Shown here: positions 12,784 to 24,200 of the stretch, one piece after another
Layout: each line of letters begins with the position of its first letter
Numbering within the stretch: position 1 is the first letter of the stretch
DNA from: Antedon bifida
Lineage: Eukaryota; Echinodermata; Crinoidea; Comatulida; Antedonidae
Assembly (NCBI GenBank): GCA_963402885.1
Contig: OY727100.1
Location: 17,453,395 to 17,517,394, forward strand
Direction of reading: 5' to 3'
DNA length: 64,000 nt
Notes under the pieces: model-generated
What the model was told of the DNA's origin: nothing
The model's database searches: none
Seen by the model: only the letters and a program-made list of their open reading frames with translations
Program-made: the position numbers and the translations under genes

Positions 12784-14139
12784 TGATGACAAAATACAAA
12801 TTGAACGGTTGTTGAACCTTCGTGGCTCGCCGCGTTTCGGTAGACTCATTTCATACCGACAATTTATCCTTTTTCAACTATTTAAAAATACAGATAGTTC
12901 AAATGCATGCACATTAAAAATCCCTTCTCGTATTGTAAATATATCCAATCCTTCAATCGAAAGTTACGTTGGTAGTACTAGTAATATTAAATTCAAATGT
13001 TCAACTTGTTCTTACGGTGTTTTTGACGTTCTCGTTTTAGTTCGTACTTATCAATTGGTGCTTGTTAATTAATCATCATTCACTGAACAGTGACGTCATT
13101 ATCGCTATGGCCCTATTATGATAGGCCTTTTATCTTTTCATAAAACTGTCCGGGTGTTGCGTAGGGTACAAAGATAAATCCATTGGTACAAAGTTTAAAT
13201 TGCATAAATATTTCAACAGGTATATGTTTGCACAGCCAGTGTTACCAACAGTGGGCTAGGACATTATAGCCCATGTGTAGGCCTACCTGAAACCCTGATA
13301 CAATCTGCCTTCAATGTTTATTATATTCAATTCAATTTTTGTCCTTTAGTCATATTATAAATATTAAAGTTATCCCTTTTTTGTTGTTGAAAATATATGC
13401 CATTTTATTGTCACATACAAGGCCTAGTTATTCACATAGGCCTATGGTAAAAAATTGCCATTAAAAAAAAGATTATTTACCTGAACAAAAAAGCAAATAT
13501 AGGTCGGTTTGCCTGTAGACAATGGTTTTTGGTTAATTTAGGCTTAATAGTTTAATTTGTCTTTTTATAAGTAAAATATCATTAATTTATTTTTTACGAA
13601 GTAATTAAGCCTACTCATATAAAAAAACTATAACCGGGCCTATTCAAAGCCTAATCACATAACCAATCCAAACCGACCGCTTAGTCATACACAAATTAAT
13701 ATCAACATTACTTATGGTAGACAGTACATATTTCCAAAATAAATTTAATTAGGCCTATATAATAATTGTGTTTGTAAATCGCATTTAAAATGTGAGGCTG
13801 CTGTTTTTTAGGACTTCGTTCCTAGGCGGCGCTACAAATATTGTCCTTGGGGACACACTCCAGACTTCCTCCAAGTCTGTTTATTCTTTTTGCTAATATT
13901 GATTCGAAATACGTCAGTCTAGAATTTAGACTGACACACAAACGAGAAGGCGAAATTTGAAATTAAGAGGCAAACCCTTGTAGCCCTTTGGGCTCAAACA
14001 AAGTGCCCCTTAATAGAGGTTCTAATGTAATTAGATTTTCATTGGTTTGAGATCTTCTTACGGTGCAGACAAATGTTGTGTGGAATTAATGGATGAAATG
14101 TGTAGGCTTGTTTTTGGGCACTTTTATTGTGACACGTTT
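12784..14139. other. Divergent intergenic spacer
   Basis: Separates the minus-strand GCC2/GCC3 gene from the + strand sacsin-like array. It should contain the promoter of the former near 12850. Two small perfect hairpins stand close together: CAGACTT/AAGTCTG at 13861-13879 and GTCAGTCTA/TAGACTGAC at 13913-13935. No other supported feature. Confidence 0.45.
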
Positions 14140-14421
14140 GATTGTCCCCTTAGGCGTTTCATACATAATCGTTTGGGAATTTCCAGTAAAAAAACCAAAG
14201 TTACGTGGAAGAATATCATTCGACTTCCACCAGTCACGTGATGCATGCTAAACCAAATAAATGCAACACCCTTTTAAATCAATCAATAGGCCTAAGTCTT
14301 AATGTCCAAGGAGACTGTTGTCGTAAGCCCCTCTTAAACCTGAGATATTTGGTATTGGTTGTTGGTGACTCTATTATGACTTTGATATCACTCAAATCAT
14401 GATCCGTATCAGCTTGAATAG
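14140..14421 (+). promoter_or_regulatory. Promoter block and non-coding first exon of sacsin-like copy 1
   Basis: Homologous blocks stand upstream of all three copies. In order: GGCGTTTCATACATAATC, a kappaB-like GGGAATTTCC (14175-14184), TTACGTGGAAGAATATCA, an E-box within GTCACGTGAT (14233-14242), an A/T-rich TATA-like CTTTTAAATC (14271-14280), and a putative 5' UTR exon ending AATAG|GTAGGT at 14421. The transcription start itself cannot be placed exactly, and use of the donor is inferred from conservation among the copies. Confidence 0.6.
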
Positions 14422-14622
14422 GTAGGTAAACTGCAAAGTTGGAACTTTTAAATATGAACTTCTGATATTGTGTGACACAAATTAAGACTTGCGGTATTTA
14501 CTTGAAATATTAACAAAATATACAAGTATATATGGACCAGCTCTATGGTTGGGGCTGAGCTAAGAAAATATTGGAAACTTGAGCTGCAGGTCTTGCAAGT
14601 GACCTTTTGCCGTTTTGGAAAG

Positions 14623-14660
14623 GTGGGGGGAGGGGGGGGGGGAGGGGTGGGGGGTGGGGC
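14623..14660 (+). other. G-quadruplex-forming G-run
   Basis: A 38-nt stretch of almost pure G broken by single T or A residues, about 200 nt downstream of the putative first-exon donor and on the non-template strand of copy 1. Confidence 0.8.
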
Positions 14661-14970
14661 GTGGCGTCCTCCCAGCCTGAATACAATAAATGTATTGTGG
14701 TATGGTGTACAGTACTGTGCATTAGAATGTGTTTTCATTAACTAACATCAATTATATAATGTAAAGGAGATGTTGCTATTGCCATCATTGCTGAATGTTA
14801 ATGTAGAAACAATCCACAACTATTATAGAAACACCTGCTTAGTAGTAAATAAAAAATCGGAAATTGCCTCACAGCTAATGAAGTTACTATCGCCAGCAAA
14901 TGTAGAAAGTGGACACAAATTTGGCACCAGTGGAGCACAGTGATATAAACTAGAAATAAGTCACTGAATG

Positions 14971-15284
14971 TTAAAGATGTATTGTCCCTTTAAACACAAA
15001 AAAATGAAGGTCAAAATATTCTAAATTTAAATTGGCCATATCAAAGTAATATCAAAGTTATTCACTTTAAGTCGAAAATTTGCGCCAAAAACAAGAAGTT
15101 TACGTAATTAACAGCTAAATTAATTTGATTACATTTCGTCTGTATTTCAGTTAATTGATTTTTTTTTCGACTAATTTTTGGTAAAAGTTAATAACTATTA
15201 TGATACTTCAAAATGACCCACTTTTTTCGAAATATTTTATTTTTTATTTTTTTTGAATTAGACAAAGGGACAATACATCTTTAA
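14971..15284. mobile_element. TTAA-flanked MITE (piggyBac-like)
   Basis: Left end TTAAAGATGTATTGTCCC and right end GGGACAATACATCTTTAA are exact reverse complements, both bounded by TTAA, the target duplicated by piggyBac-type elements. About 314 bp, non-coding. The insertion site is confirmed by an uninterrupted related sequence at 17161-17230 (reverse orientation) with a single TTAA at 17211-17214. A degenerate sister copy lies at 53626-53927. Confidence 0.85.
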
Positions 15285-16202
15285 TATCTTTCGTATGTTA
15301 ATACACTGTGCTCCAGTGGACCCAATTCAGTTTCAATATATTTTCGTATGTTAATACAATTCAATTCAAAGAAATAGTCACATACAAAAACATCGAAAAT
15401 ACTTCTGAACAGTGAAAATACTTCCAGGTATATATGTTAAATATCGGTTACTTCATAAAAATGAGTTTCAAGCCATATCAGTGATTTTAATAACTTGCGT
15501 TTGTCTAAGATAAATACTTATTTAGTGTCCCCGGAGAGTGCATGCTATTCATGGAAATATGAAATTAAATATTAAGTCTCCAGTACTAGCCCACCATGGT
15601 TGGGGCAGAGCTAATAATGAAAATAGAGCCCAGAATTGCACTTACACTTATTAGGCCTACTATACATAATCACCTATGATAATTATGATAATGTTAAAAT
15701 TTCAACTATCCAGATGCGACTTCAAATTTTTAGGTGGGGTTTTCTACTTTAAAACTCGACTTCGTATTTGCCTAAGGCCTAGCCCGGCGGCGGAATTAGT
15801 CTAAGCTTCGAAATTGGTCTAGAAATCGACATCTTTGCAAATGTTCTATATTTGATCTTCTTCACTCTCCATTAACTCCATACATAAACCATCGGAGACA
15901 AACTATCTGTTTAAAACATGTTTATTCTGGGGACGGTGCGGCCATACACACCAACTACCATACACGTTTATTCGAAACATATTACAATATCTTGCATGAA
16001 TCGGACATTGATTAACAAAATCAAAATTTAACAGTGTGGCGTGTTGACCGCGAATGACTAACAATAGCATCTTTCTCACTTATACACCTGCACAACCATT
16101 GCATAACAACGCACGGCATATACCAAACCGTTTCGTACATCTGCGATGAAAATAAAAAATTGAGGGCGGCAAACATAAAATTTACGAGATCGAATACGGG
16201 TT

Positions 16203-16479
16203 GAAAAAAAAAATTAAATAAAAAAAAAGATGTTAAATGTGCTCTCCCTGCCTCAGCACTAAGGCCCTGCCACAGCCTTTTGGGGTCGTTTCCAGCACAT
16301 CACCAGATGCATTGATGTTGTCGCCTCATGATGTGTGGTGGAAAGGGGGACGTATAATTCTGTGAACCCCAAACACAGTGGCCGCATGCCTTTAACTCTA
16401 TTCCACCGACCAGCGTGGGAATCGAACCCACGACATACGTGTTGTCAACACGACGCTCAGGCGACTGAGCTAACTGATC
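16203..16479 (-). repeat. tRNA-derived SINE
   Basis: The 5' head (16479-16407) folds as a 73-nt tRNA: acceptor GATCAGT/GCTGGTC, D stem GCTC/GAGC, anticodon loop TTGACAA (GAC), T arm GTGGG TTCGATT CCCAC, with one mismatch at the top of the anticodon stem. A ~200-nt non-tRNA body follows, including GGCAGGGCCTTAGTGCTGAG, and it ends in a T/A-rich tail. A GAC valine anticodon is not expected for a working eukaryotic tRNA, and the long body and tail point to a SINE. A lone tRNA gene is the less likely alternative. Confidence 0.65.
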
Positions 16480-16574
16480 ATTTTGGTTTCAACAAGGTTA
16501 ATATGATAGTTATGACGTACTGATGAATTACGTAATACACGTATAAATAGACTATTATCAGCTGTTCAGTCATG

Positions 16575-16715
16575 TACTACTTTGTGGCCTAACGGGTAAT
16601 GCTCAGGTTTAGGTGCTCTCAGCTTTAGTAGATTGGGTTCGAACCTCTACGGATATATATTTTTTTTAATAAAAAAAAAAATAAATAAAAAATAAATAAA
16701 TAAAATAATGAATAT
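16575..16715 (+). repeat. tRNA-like (SINE-related) sequence with A/T tail
   Basis: An A-box-like TGGCCTAACGGGTAATGC and a B-box GGTTCGAACCT are spaced as in a pol III promoter and followed by a T- then A-rich tail. The stems do not pair well enough for a functional tRNA. Confidence 0.5.
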
Positions 16716-17004
16716 TGTTTTTCTTTTATTTTAAAAGAGAGATATTTTGAGGGTTGTAAATGTCAGGCCTAACACAAGTGGACCTTTTTTAAAATCAGAA
16801 ACAAAGTAGCATGGCATTATTTTCCATTAAATAGACTGCCATAAAACCTCGAAAAGAAGCCCATGTGCTCCTTCATTTTTAGTACTCTTGGGTGGGCTTC
16901 TTAATTCCACATGGAGTTTTTTTCGAGATTACTTTTGCAAATTAAAAGAGGTGAGCTGCTATGTTCCCGCCCGGAAAATGTTTAATTTACATGATGAGGA
17001 CAAT

Positions 17005-17085
17005 CAAAGCACATTGATCGAAACGTCGAGAAACTCTTTTTTTTTCAGAACTAATATACGTGGTGTACCGCAAACTTTATATTAA
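17005..17085 (+). repeat. Dispersed repeat (GTACCGCAAAC family), copy b
   Basis: TTGATCGAAACGTCGAGAAA, then CAGAACTAATATACGTGGTG and TACCGCAAAC. This is the reverse-orientation match to the repeat at 5605-5730. Confidence 0.75.
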
Positions 17086-17160
17086 CAAATGATTTATTTT
17101 CTTAAATTTTTTAAAATTAAAATTTAGTGACTTTATTTCTATATACCACTTTGCTCCCCT

Positions 17161-17230
17161 GGTGGCAAATTGGGTTCAATTGAGCACAGTGTATTAACAT
17201 ACAAAATATATTAAAATTCAGTGACTGGAC
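17161..17230 (-). repeat. Dispersed repeat, empty-site paralogue of the MITE insertion
   Basis: The reverse complement reads TCACTGAATTTTAATAT then GTATGTTAATACACTGTGCT, matching the sequence that flanks the MITE on both sides (14950-14974 and 15281-15330) with a few substitutions. Confidence 0.8.
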
Positions 17231-17974
17231 CTTCGTCAGAATGACGCTCTGAATACACCTCCAGTTACACAATAGTGTGAGGATCACTGCTCACAATATA
17301 TAAAGTTCCCAAATAGTACGTTTAAGTTAAATCCGGAAATCACGGATGTCTTTTGTGTGAGGGCGTGGGTGTCAATGTCTATTAATCTATGGGTTGTTGC
17401 GAACGCCGTATAATCATTCTGAAATAATTGTATACTATAGATTATGTTCATTCCTTAACCGCACTGTATTTACACGTATCTAGGAAAATAAAATAAACAG
17501 TACTTTGTTCACAAATCACAATTACATTTACAATATTCAATGGTATACCAAAAGAAGCGGGTATATGTCAGTTTGGTAACCATATGTACCGTATAGGCCT
17601 ACATACATGCCAGACAACATTCATAAAAAAAACCCAATTATGTACAACAACAAAAACAATATGGGTCGCCCACTGCCGGTCAGCACTTCCGGTGAGGAAT
17701 AGGGAGAATAGTGACGCACATAAGCGCGACCACTAATCAAAGTGACCACCACAGGTGAGGTATAAAGGACTAAAAAACAGGATGAACATGTTTGCTGGAT
17801 AATAGGCCTAATGTTTTTGTTTATTTCCCCCTATTTTTAGTAAGTACTCAATATCATTTCTTTAGTTTCGTTTTTAACAGAGTATTGCGATTTTAATGTA
17901 TTGATTTTATAGAGCGCGTTCCAATTATTTATTGTTAGAAGGTTGGCATGGCGAAATCAAATGTTGATGGAGTT

Positions 17975-18115
17975 TTCGGTGCACCACATATACCTAGTAA
18001 AGAACTGTTGCGATTTCTCGACGTTTAATATAATTTGACCGTTCTCACTCCTGAGGACGAGCAAAGTATATTGATCGAAGCGTCGAGAAACTCAATACGT
18101 GGCTGGCGTACCGCA
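17975..18115 (+). repeat. Dispersed repeat (GTACCGCAAAC family), copy c, both arms
   Basis: Both ends are present: a left arm with GTGCACCACATATACC then AAAGAACTGTTG and CTCGACGTTT, and a right arm with TTGATCGAAGCGTCGAGAAA then CGTGG and GCGTACCGCAAAC. This gives a foldback (MITE-like) organisation of about 140 bp. Confidence 0.7.
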
Positions 18116-18211
18116 AACATTATATCAATATCTACGGTTACTTTTAGTAATTATAATTGGCATATTCAATTTTTCTATACATAGGAGTTGAATTTGGGTA
18201 AGGCTGTGATC

Positions 18212-21200
18212 ATGAACGAAGAGGAGATTGGTAAGTATTAAGCAGGTTTTTCGAGCATTGTAATTATGTAATCACAATGAAGAGCGTGTAAACATTCGCT
18301 TGCGATGCTTTTGTATATATATATATATCGTCACAGTCATTATTGAGAAACATTTAAAAAAATGAGATGTGCATATAATATGGGTATTTGGGTATATCAC
18401 TACCATATTTGGGCAGATCACACTTTTTAAAGTTTTGGTAGTGTAGTATAGACAGACCTTTAGAACACAGACACGTTTAATCCTCCTACCCACAATTTTA
18501 CCATTCACAACCATTTTTGGTGACAGTGACCATATATAATGAGCTTCGTACCACCTATATGCTGATGACTTACAGCTATATGTCGATTTTAATCCTTCTG
18601 AATCTCACGATATAACTAAACGAATTGAAAGTTTTCTCTCTAAAATATCATCCTGGCTATCATCCAACATGCTCTTGCTTAACAATTCTAAAACCGAATT
18701 TATCATTTTTTCCATCTAACACATACGTTCCAAATTAAATATTCCCTTGATTTCTTTTAATTCCTGTACAATTTTTTCATCACCTTTTGTTAAAAATCTT
18801 GGGGTTTATTTTGATGGATTATTATCCTTCAACAAACATATAAGTCATGTTACAAAAACTACTAACTTCCATCTACGTAACATTGCTTGCATTCGAAAGT
18901 ATCTGTCAAAGCGTACTGCCTCTACATTAATAAATGCCTCTGTCACTTCTCGTCTTGATTATTGCAACTCTCTTTTTTTTGCCCTACCGAAATCTTTAAT
19001 GAATCGACTTCAACGTCTCTAAAACTCTTACTGGAAGATCCTCACACATATCTCCTATTATATATAACCTTCATTGGCTACCTATTGACTCCCGTATAAA
19101 ATATAAGATCCTTTTACTAACATTTAAAGCGCTACTTCTTAAACAACCTACTTATCTCCTTGATCTTCTTCCCTCCCACACCCCTCTTGCTTGTCTTCGT
19201 TAGACTGATCAAAACCTACTACTTGTTCCTAGAATTAACACCAAATCTTATGGACAAAGGTCTTTTATGTTCTCTGCTGCTTATCTTTGGAATTCTCTCC
19301 CTCGTCGTTTTATTAAATCAACTTCTATTGCTATTTTTAAAAAAGAACTTAAAACGCATCTTTTGAACATCCAATATAAGCGCCTTTGATTTTTACTTCA
19401 GTTTAGTTGATTCTAGCGCTATACAAATACCTAAATTATTATTATTATTATTAGAAAAGACGCTTATTTTTTTAAATAAAGATTTTGGTTTTGGACAAAA
19501 AGAACCACCACTGGTAGACTACGTCAAGCAAATACTTCGAAATTACACTGGTGGTCAATTGTTGAAGGTATTTATATAGTAATTATTATAGTCCTCATTA
19601 TAGGCCTAGTTACGTTAGGGTCTTTTATTCAATTCCCCGTCAACTTATCAATGATACAAATTTGTCAGAAAATAGAGCTTTTGTAAATTGTATATTTGTA
19701 ATTGTGCACATTACAAATAATTCAGTACTGTACAAATTAATTAGATTTTGATTTGATAAAGTTGTGCAACAATATTTCTACAGGAGTTGACACAGAATGC
19801 AGATGACGCTGGAGCTGGGACGGTCAAGTTTTTATATGATGGAAGACAACATGGCACCAATCTTTTGTATCGAGGGAAAGGAATTGGCGATTTGTCACCT
19901 TACCAAGGGCCAGCGTTGTGTGCTTTCAATGATGCAACATTTCGTGACGATGACTGGATAAGCATACAGAATGTATCGATATCTAAAAAGAGGGATGATC
20001 CAACAAAAGTTGGCCGATTTGGAATGGGATTTGTATCTGTATATCATTTGACAGGTAAATGTGCTATTTACTAGCACGTTGTGTGTTTGTGGTGTGTCAT
20101 TTTGCATCAAGAATTCTTCATGCAAAAAATATTTATGGGCTATACTTTGTTAATGTTAAAAAATAACATTTATTTTAACCTTTAGATCTTCCAAGCATTC
20201 TCAGTGGCGATTATTTAGCATTTATGGATCCCAGTGAGAAGTTGTTTGAGTACAAAGGTAAAAAGCAGCCTGGTTGTAGATTCCACATACAGACTAGTGT
20301 TTTCAGAAATCCGAATTTCGCTGACCAATTTGCACCATATACAAATTTGTTTGGAGATCCGATCCCTGTAGAAGACAAGTTCAAGGGAACAATATTTCGC
20401 TTTCCTCTTCGTAACGAACGATCGGTGATTTCAGATGTCCTTACAGATGAAAATGATATAAGAACATATTTCAATTGGTTTGTTGATGATGCAAAAATAG
20501 TCCTACTATTTCTAAAGAATATAGAAAGTATAACTGTAGGAGCAATTCCTGATAAGGAAATCTTTCCATTTTCTGTAAAACTGTCAGATGAAACCAAAGG
20601 TGATGTTAAGAAAATTAGGAACGACATGGTAGCATCTATTAAGGACAGTAAACGACAACATCACAAACAACCATTTTCCACAATATTCCCAATTAATATT
20701 CAGGTAGAGGAATATGATAATTTAGAGAACCATACAGTCATTGAGTACAAGTGGCTTGTCAGTAATTATATTGGAAATCTAGATCCAGAATCTGAAATGT
20801 TTAAATTAGCAAAAGAACATGACCGACTTCCATTGGTTGGTGTAGCCATGCACGTTTCCACAAGCCACCAGGTGCAGATGATCGAAGGCAGGACATTCTG
20901 TTTTCTCCCGCTCCCATCAGAAGAGAACTGCAGTGGGTTACCAGTACATGTAAATGCTGATTTTGGTGTTAGTGATGACCGTCGTTCAATTAAATGGCCT
21001 GTTAAAGATCGTGATAATAAGATGTCAAAATGGAACCAACTTCTTCTACAGATCCTTGTTCCAAAAGCATATGTGAAGCTCATTCTAGAAGCTATCGAAT
21101 TACATAAAACAGGACAATGTTCTGTTGAATGTGTGTATCAGACGTGGCCTGACATAGAGAAAGTTAATGATCCCTGGAAGGAGTTAATGTGTCCTGAACT

Positions 21201-24200
21201 GTTCAAACAATTACTCAATGAGAAAGTGTTCTTTAGTGAAGTTGGTAATGGTGAGTGGATAAGTACTAATACTGCAATATTTGAACTTCTTGAGAAAGTT
21301 CCTGAAGAAACACAACACCTTATTTCAACACTTCTTCTAAAACACAACATGCCGATTGTGTCGATAAAACACTATCCAAATATCATAAAGACAGTTGAGA
21401 AGTGTGGAAACCGTATTACTCCTAAACTTGTTCGTGACACCTTACGTAATGTTTGTTTGAGCAACCTCACCAGTTGTGAAAAGATCAACCTCTTAGAGTA
21501 CTTACTAGACGATGATGATTTTATTGATCTGCAAGGATTTGAGTTGTTGCCAGTAGCTGATGGATCGTTTTGTAAATTCGCTTCTGGAGATACTAATGCG
21601 ATCTTCTTTGCATCAAATGATTGCACAATGGATCTGGTACCAGGTTTAAGCAATAGATTTATTAAAGAAAATCTAAAAGAATCACTGAAGGAAAAGATCA
21701 TTATTGAAAGTGAAAAAACAGGTAAGTTATTTGGAGTTTTGGAGTGCGTTTTATTTAGTTTCAAACTTTATTGTCACCAAGAACAAAAATCATATATTGA
21801 CAGAGGGTGATAATATATATTTATTAAAACTAATCAAGCTTAACACCATCTGTATAACAATACAAGATAATTATATAAAATATTTAGTATTTTGAAATTT
21901 AGACGTGCAATAACATAAGTAGGTAGACAAAACTTAAATGTTGGACAACATTTTAATAAAACTGCTTTATGTTTGGGCCTAATAATGTAGAAGTTTCCAA
22001 GACCCAGATTCATTTACAGATAATGTTACTGTTTCTTACATATTAAATTGATTCTTTTTCAGGTATAAACCAGGTTCAGAAACTTAAACCAACAATTATT
22101 TCAGTTTTGCTCAAGGAAGCATTGCCACGTGATTGGTTAACACAACCAGCTGTCATATGGTGTCCTGACAAGAATGGTCATCCGCCGCTGAGTTGGCTTG
22201 AACTAATCTGGAATTTCATACAGAGAAACGTTTGTAATGATGCAGAGTGTAACATCCAAGAATTTGAAGGTATTACACTGGTTCCCACCAACTTCAGCAA
22301 AGACCGTGATAACATCAGATTAGTTCGATTCCAACAGAATTCTCACATTGTTGTCACCAGTAGCAGAAACAAATCAAGTATCGAAGATATACTACCACAA
22401 CTGCATCTGATTCCTGTTAACTTTGATAATGCAGAATTTGTGACTCTTCCTCCTTCTAAATGGAGAAAGTACTTCCACTATGCACAACCCACAGACATCT
22501 TACGAATTTATGCGGAATCCAAAACTAGTGAAACATTTAAGGATGATGTTGATAAACTATCTGTGAATAATGTAGAGTTGTTGAGGGCATTTTTGAAAGA
22601 TATTCCAAATAATATGACAACTGAAGAAATAAATATTATAGTAAAACTTGCTGTCTTTGATAAGGTAACAGGCGTCTTAGGAAGAACCAATAGATTCCAG
22701 GCAGCCATGGAAAACGGCAAGGAGCTAAGGACAGCAAGTAAAGATACTCTTCCAGTCGACTTTCAAACAAGTGAGGACATTATTGATGTATCAGGTGAAG
22801 ATTCCAGAATTTTGGCCTCTAAATTAAGCCTTAAACAATGTCCAAGAGAAGATGTGCTGTGTCAAATGATTCAATGCACAGAAAACAAGAAGTTGACAGA
22901 ATTAATCATTTGGATAATGGACAGGTGGGACGAAGTCAATAAGACGTACAGGTCGAAAATAATAAAAACAATACAAGACAAACCATTTATCCCTTTACAA
23001 AACGGGAATCTTCAGAAGGCATCTGAATGTTTTGATCCGTCCGATCACCTTTTAAGCAAGCTGTTTAGAGGAGAAGAGGATTTATTTCCTGCTGCACCAT
23101 TTGACTGTAATTATCGAGATATCCTACTACAGCTTGGATTAAAAACACATAAGCAAGTAAAACCTTTGGAAATTAAAAGATGTGTAGAACTCCTAATGGT
23201 ACATCCCGACGAAGGTAAAGCCCATGCTTTATGTGAACTGTTAGAATGTTCTCACCAAATTCTGGATGATATGAATCTGCTTACATACCTTGAAAACCAT
23301 CAATGGGTTCCTGTGGTAAAGATTGTAGATCAACAGATATACCCAGTAGAATTTCCTTGGTTCCAGTCAAATCACACTCTAGCCTCACCAAAAGATGTAA
23401 CATCTGTCTCACACGCACCTTTAGTTGGCTCAACACTGGCTCTTGTCTCAAATGAGTACAACCAACTGTCTAAAAGATTCAAGTGGGATTTAAAACCTCC
23501 ATTAAAGTCGATTTACACACATCTACAGAACATAGTAAGCTTTCTAACTGATCAGCATCAAACTAGGAACACAGATCTCATAGATACCATTGAAAGAATA
23601 CTACCCGATATATACTACGTTATGCAAAGTAACATAAATGAGTTTAAATCATTTAGAGAGCATGAGGACAAACTTGTTTGGACGGGACAAAGTTTTGTTG
23701 CACCGAGACAAATTTTAATCAAAAAAACTAGGCGTAGCTTAGAACCATACCTATATACTCTTTCTCCAAAATTAAATGCGTACACACACTTATTTAATGA
23801 GTTTGGAGCAAGTACAACATTTGATGGTGAGACCGAACCAATGCTTGGATTGTTGGAGGAAATTGTGCAATTCCATGAAAAAGCTAATGGTAACGTGAAA
23901 GAAGAGCGCATTAACGATGATAGAGATCTGGTAATACATATCATTGAATCTATTATAAACTTGACACAATTTTCCGATGAACAACTGCCCGACGAGGTTA
24001 GAGATCGAATTTTGCTTCCTGTGGCCACTGCAAATTCAAATTGCCTGAAGTTTGCTACGTGTGATGATGTATGCTTTCCAAACGAGGAGTGGTCAAATGA
24101 TGACGATTTTGAAGAAATAAAATTGGTGCATGAAAGTGTTCCTCGTAAGATTTACCAACGTCTTGGTGTAGCCTCACTGGCTCAAAAGTTTAGCGGTGCC

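Larger units (their letters stand above)
14422..18184 (+). other. 5' UTR intron of copy 1, repeat-rich
   Basis: Runs from the first-exon donor (GTAGGT at 14422) to the acceptor CTATACATAG at 18184. It holds the G-run at 14623-14660, a MITE, a tRNA-derived SINE, a second tRNA-like sequence and two GTACCGCAAAC-family repeats. No coding exon is seen. Confidence 0.55.

Noticed and set aside
14448..14745. Proline-rich and glycine-rich open frames on opposite strands
   Set aside because: Both arise from the G-run at 14623-14660.
16407..16479. Functional tRNA-Val(GAC) gene
   Set aside because: Eukaryotes normally read these codons with an A34 tRNA. There is a mismatch in the anticodon stem and a long SINE-like body with tail.
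18212..18230. Coding sequence extended upstream of the chosen ATG in copies 1 and 2
   Set aside because: The 5' extension of this exon has different lengths and phases in the three copies (27, 23 and 37 nt) and contains a stop in copy 3.
20211..20627. Antisense open frames across sacsin-like exons (also near 41096, 59963 and elsewhere)
   Set aside because: Shadows of the conserved coding strand; they recur at equal offsets in all copies and have no independent signal.
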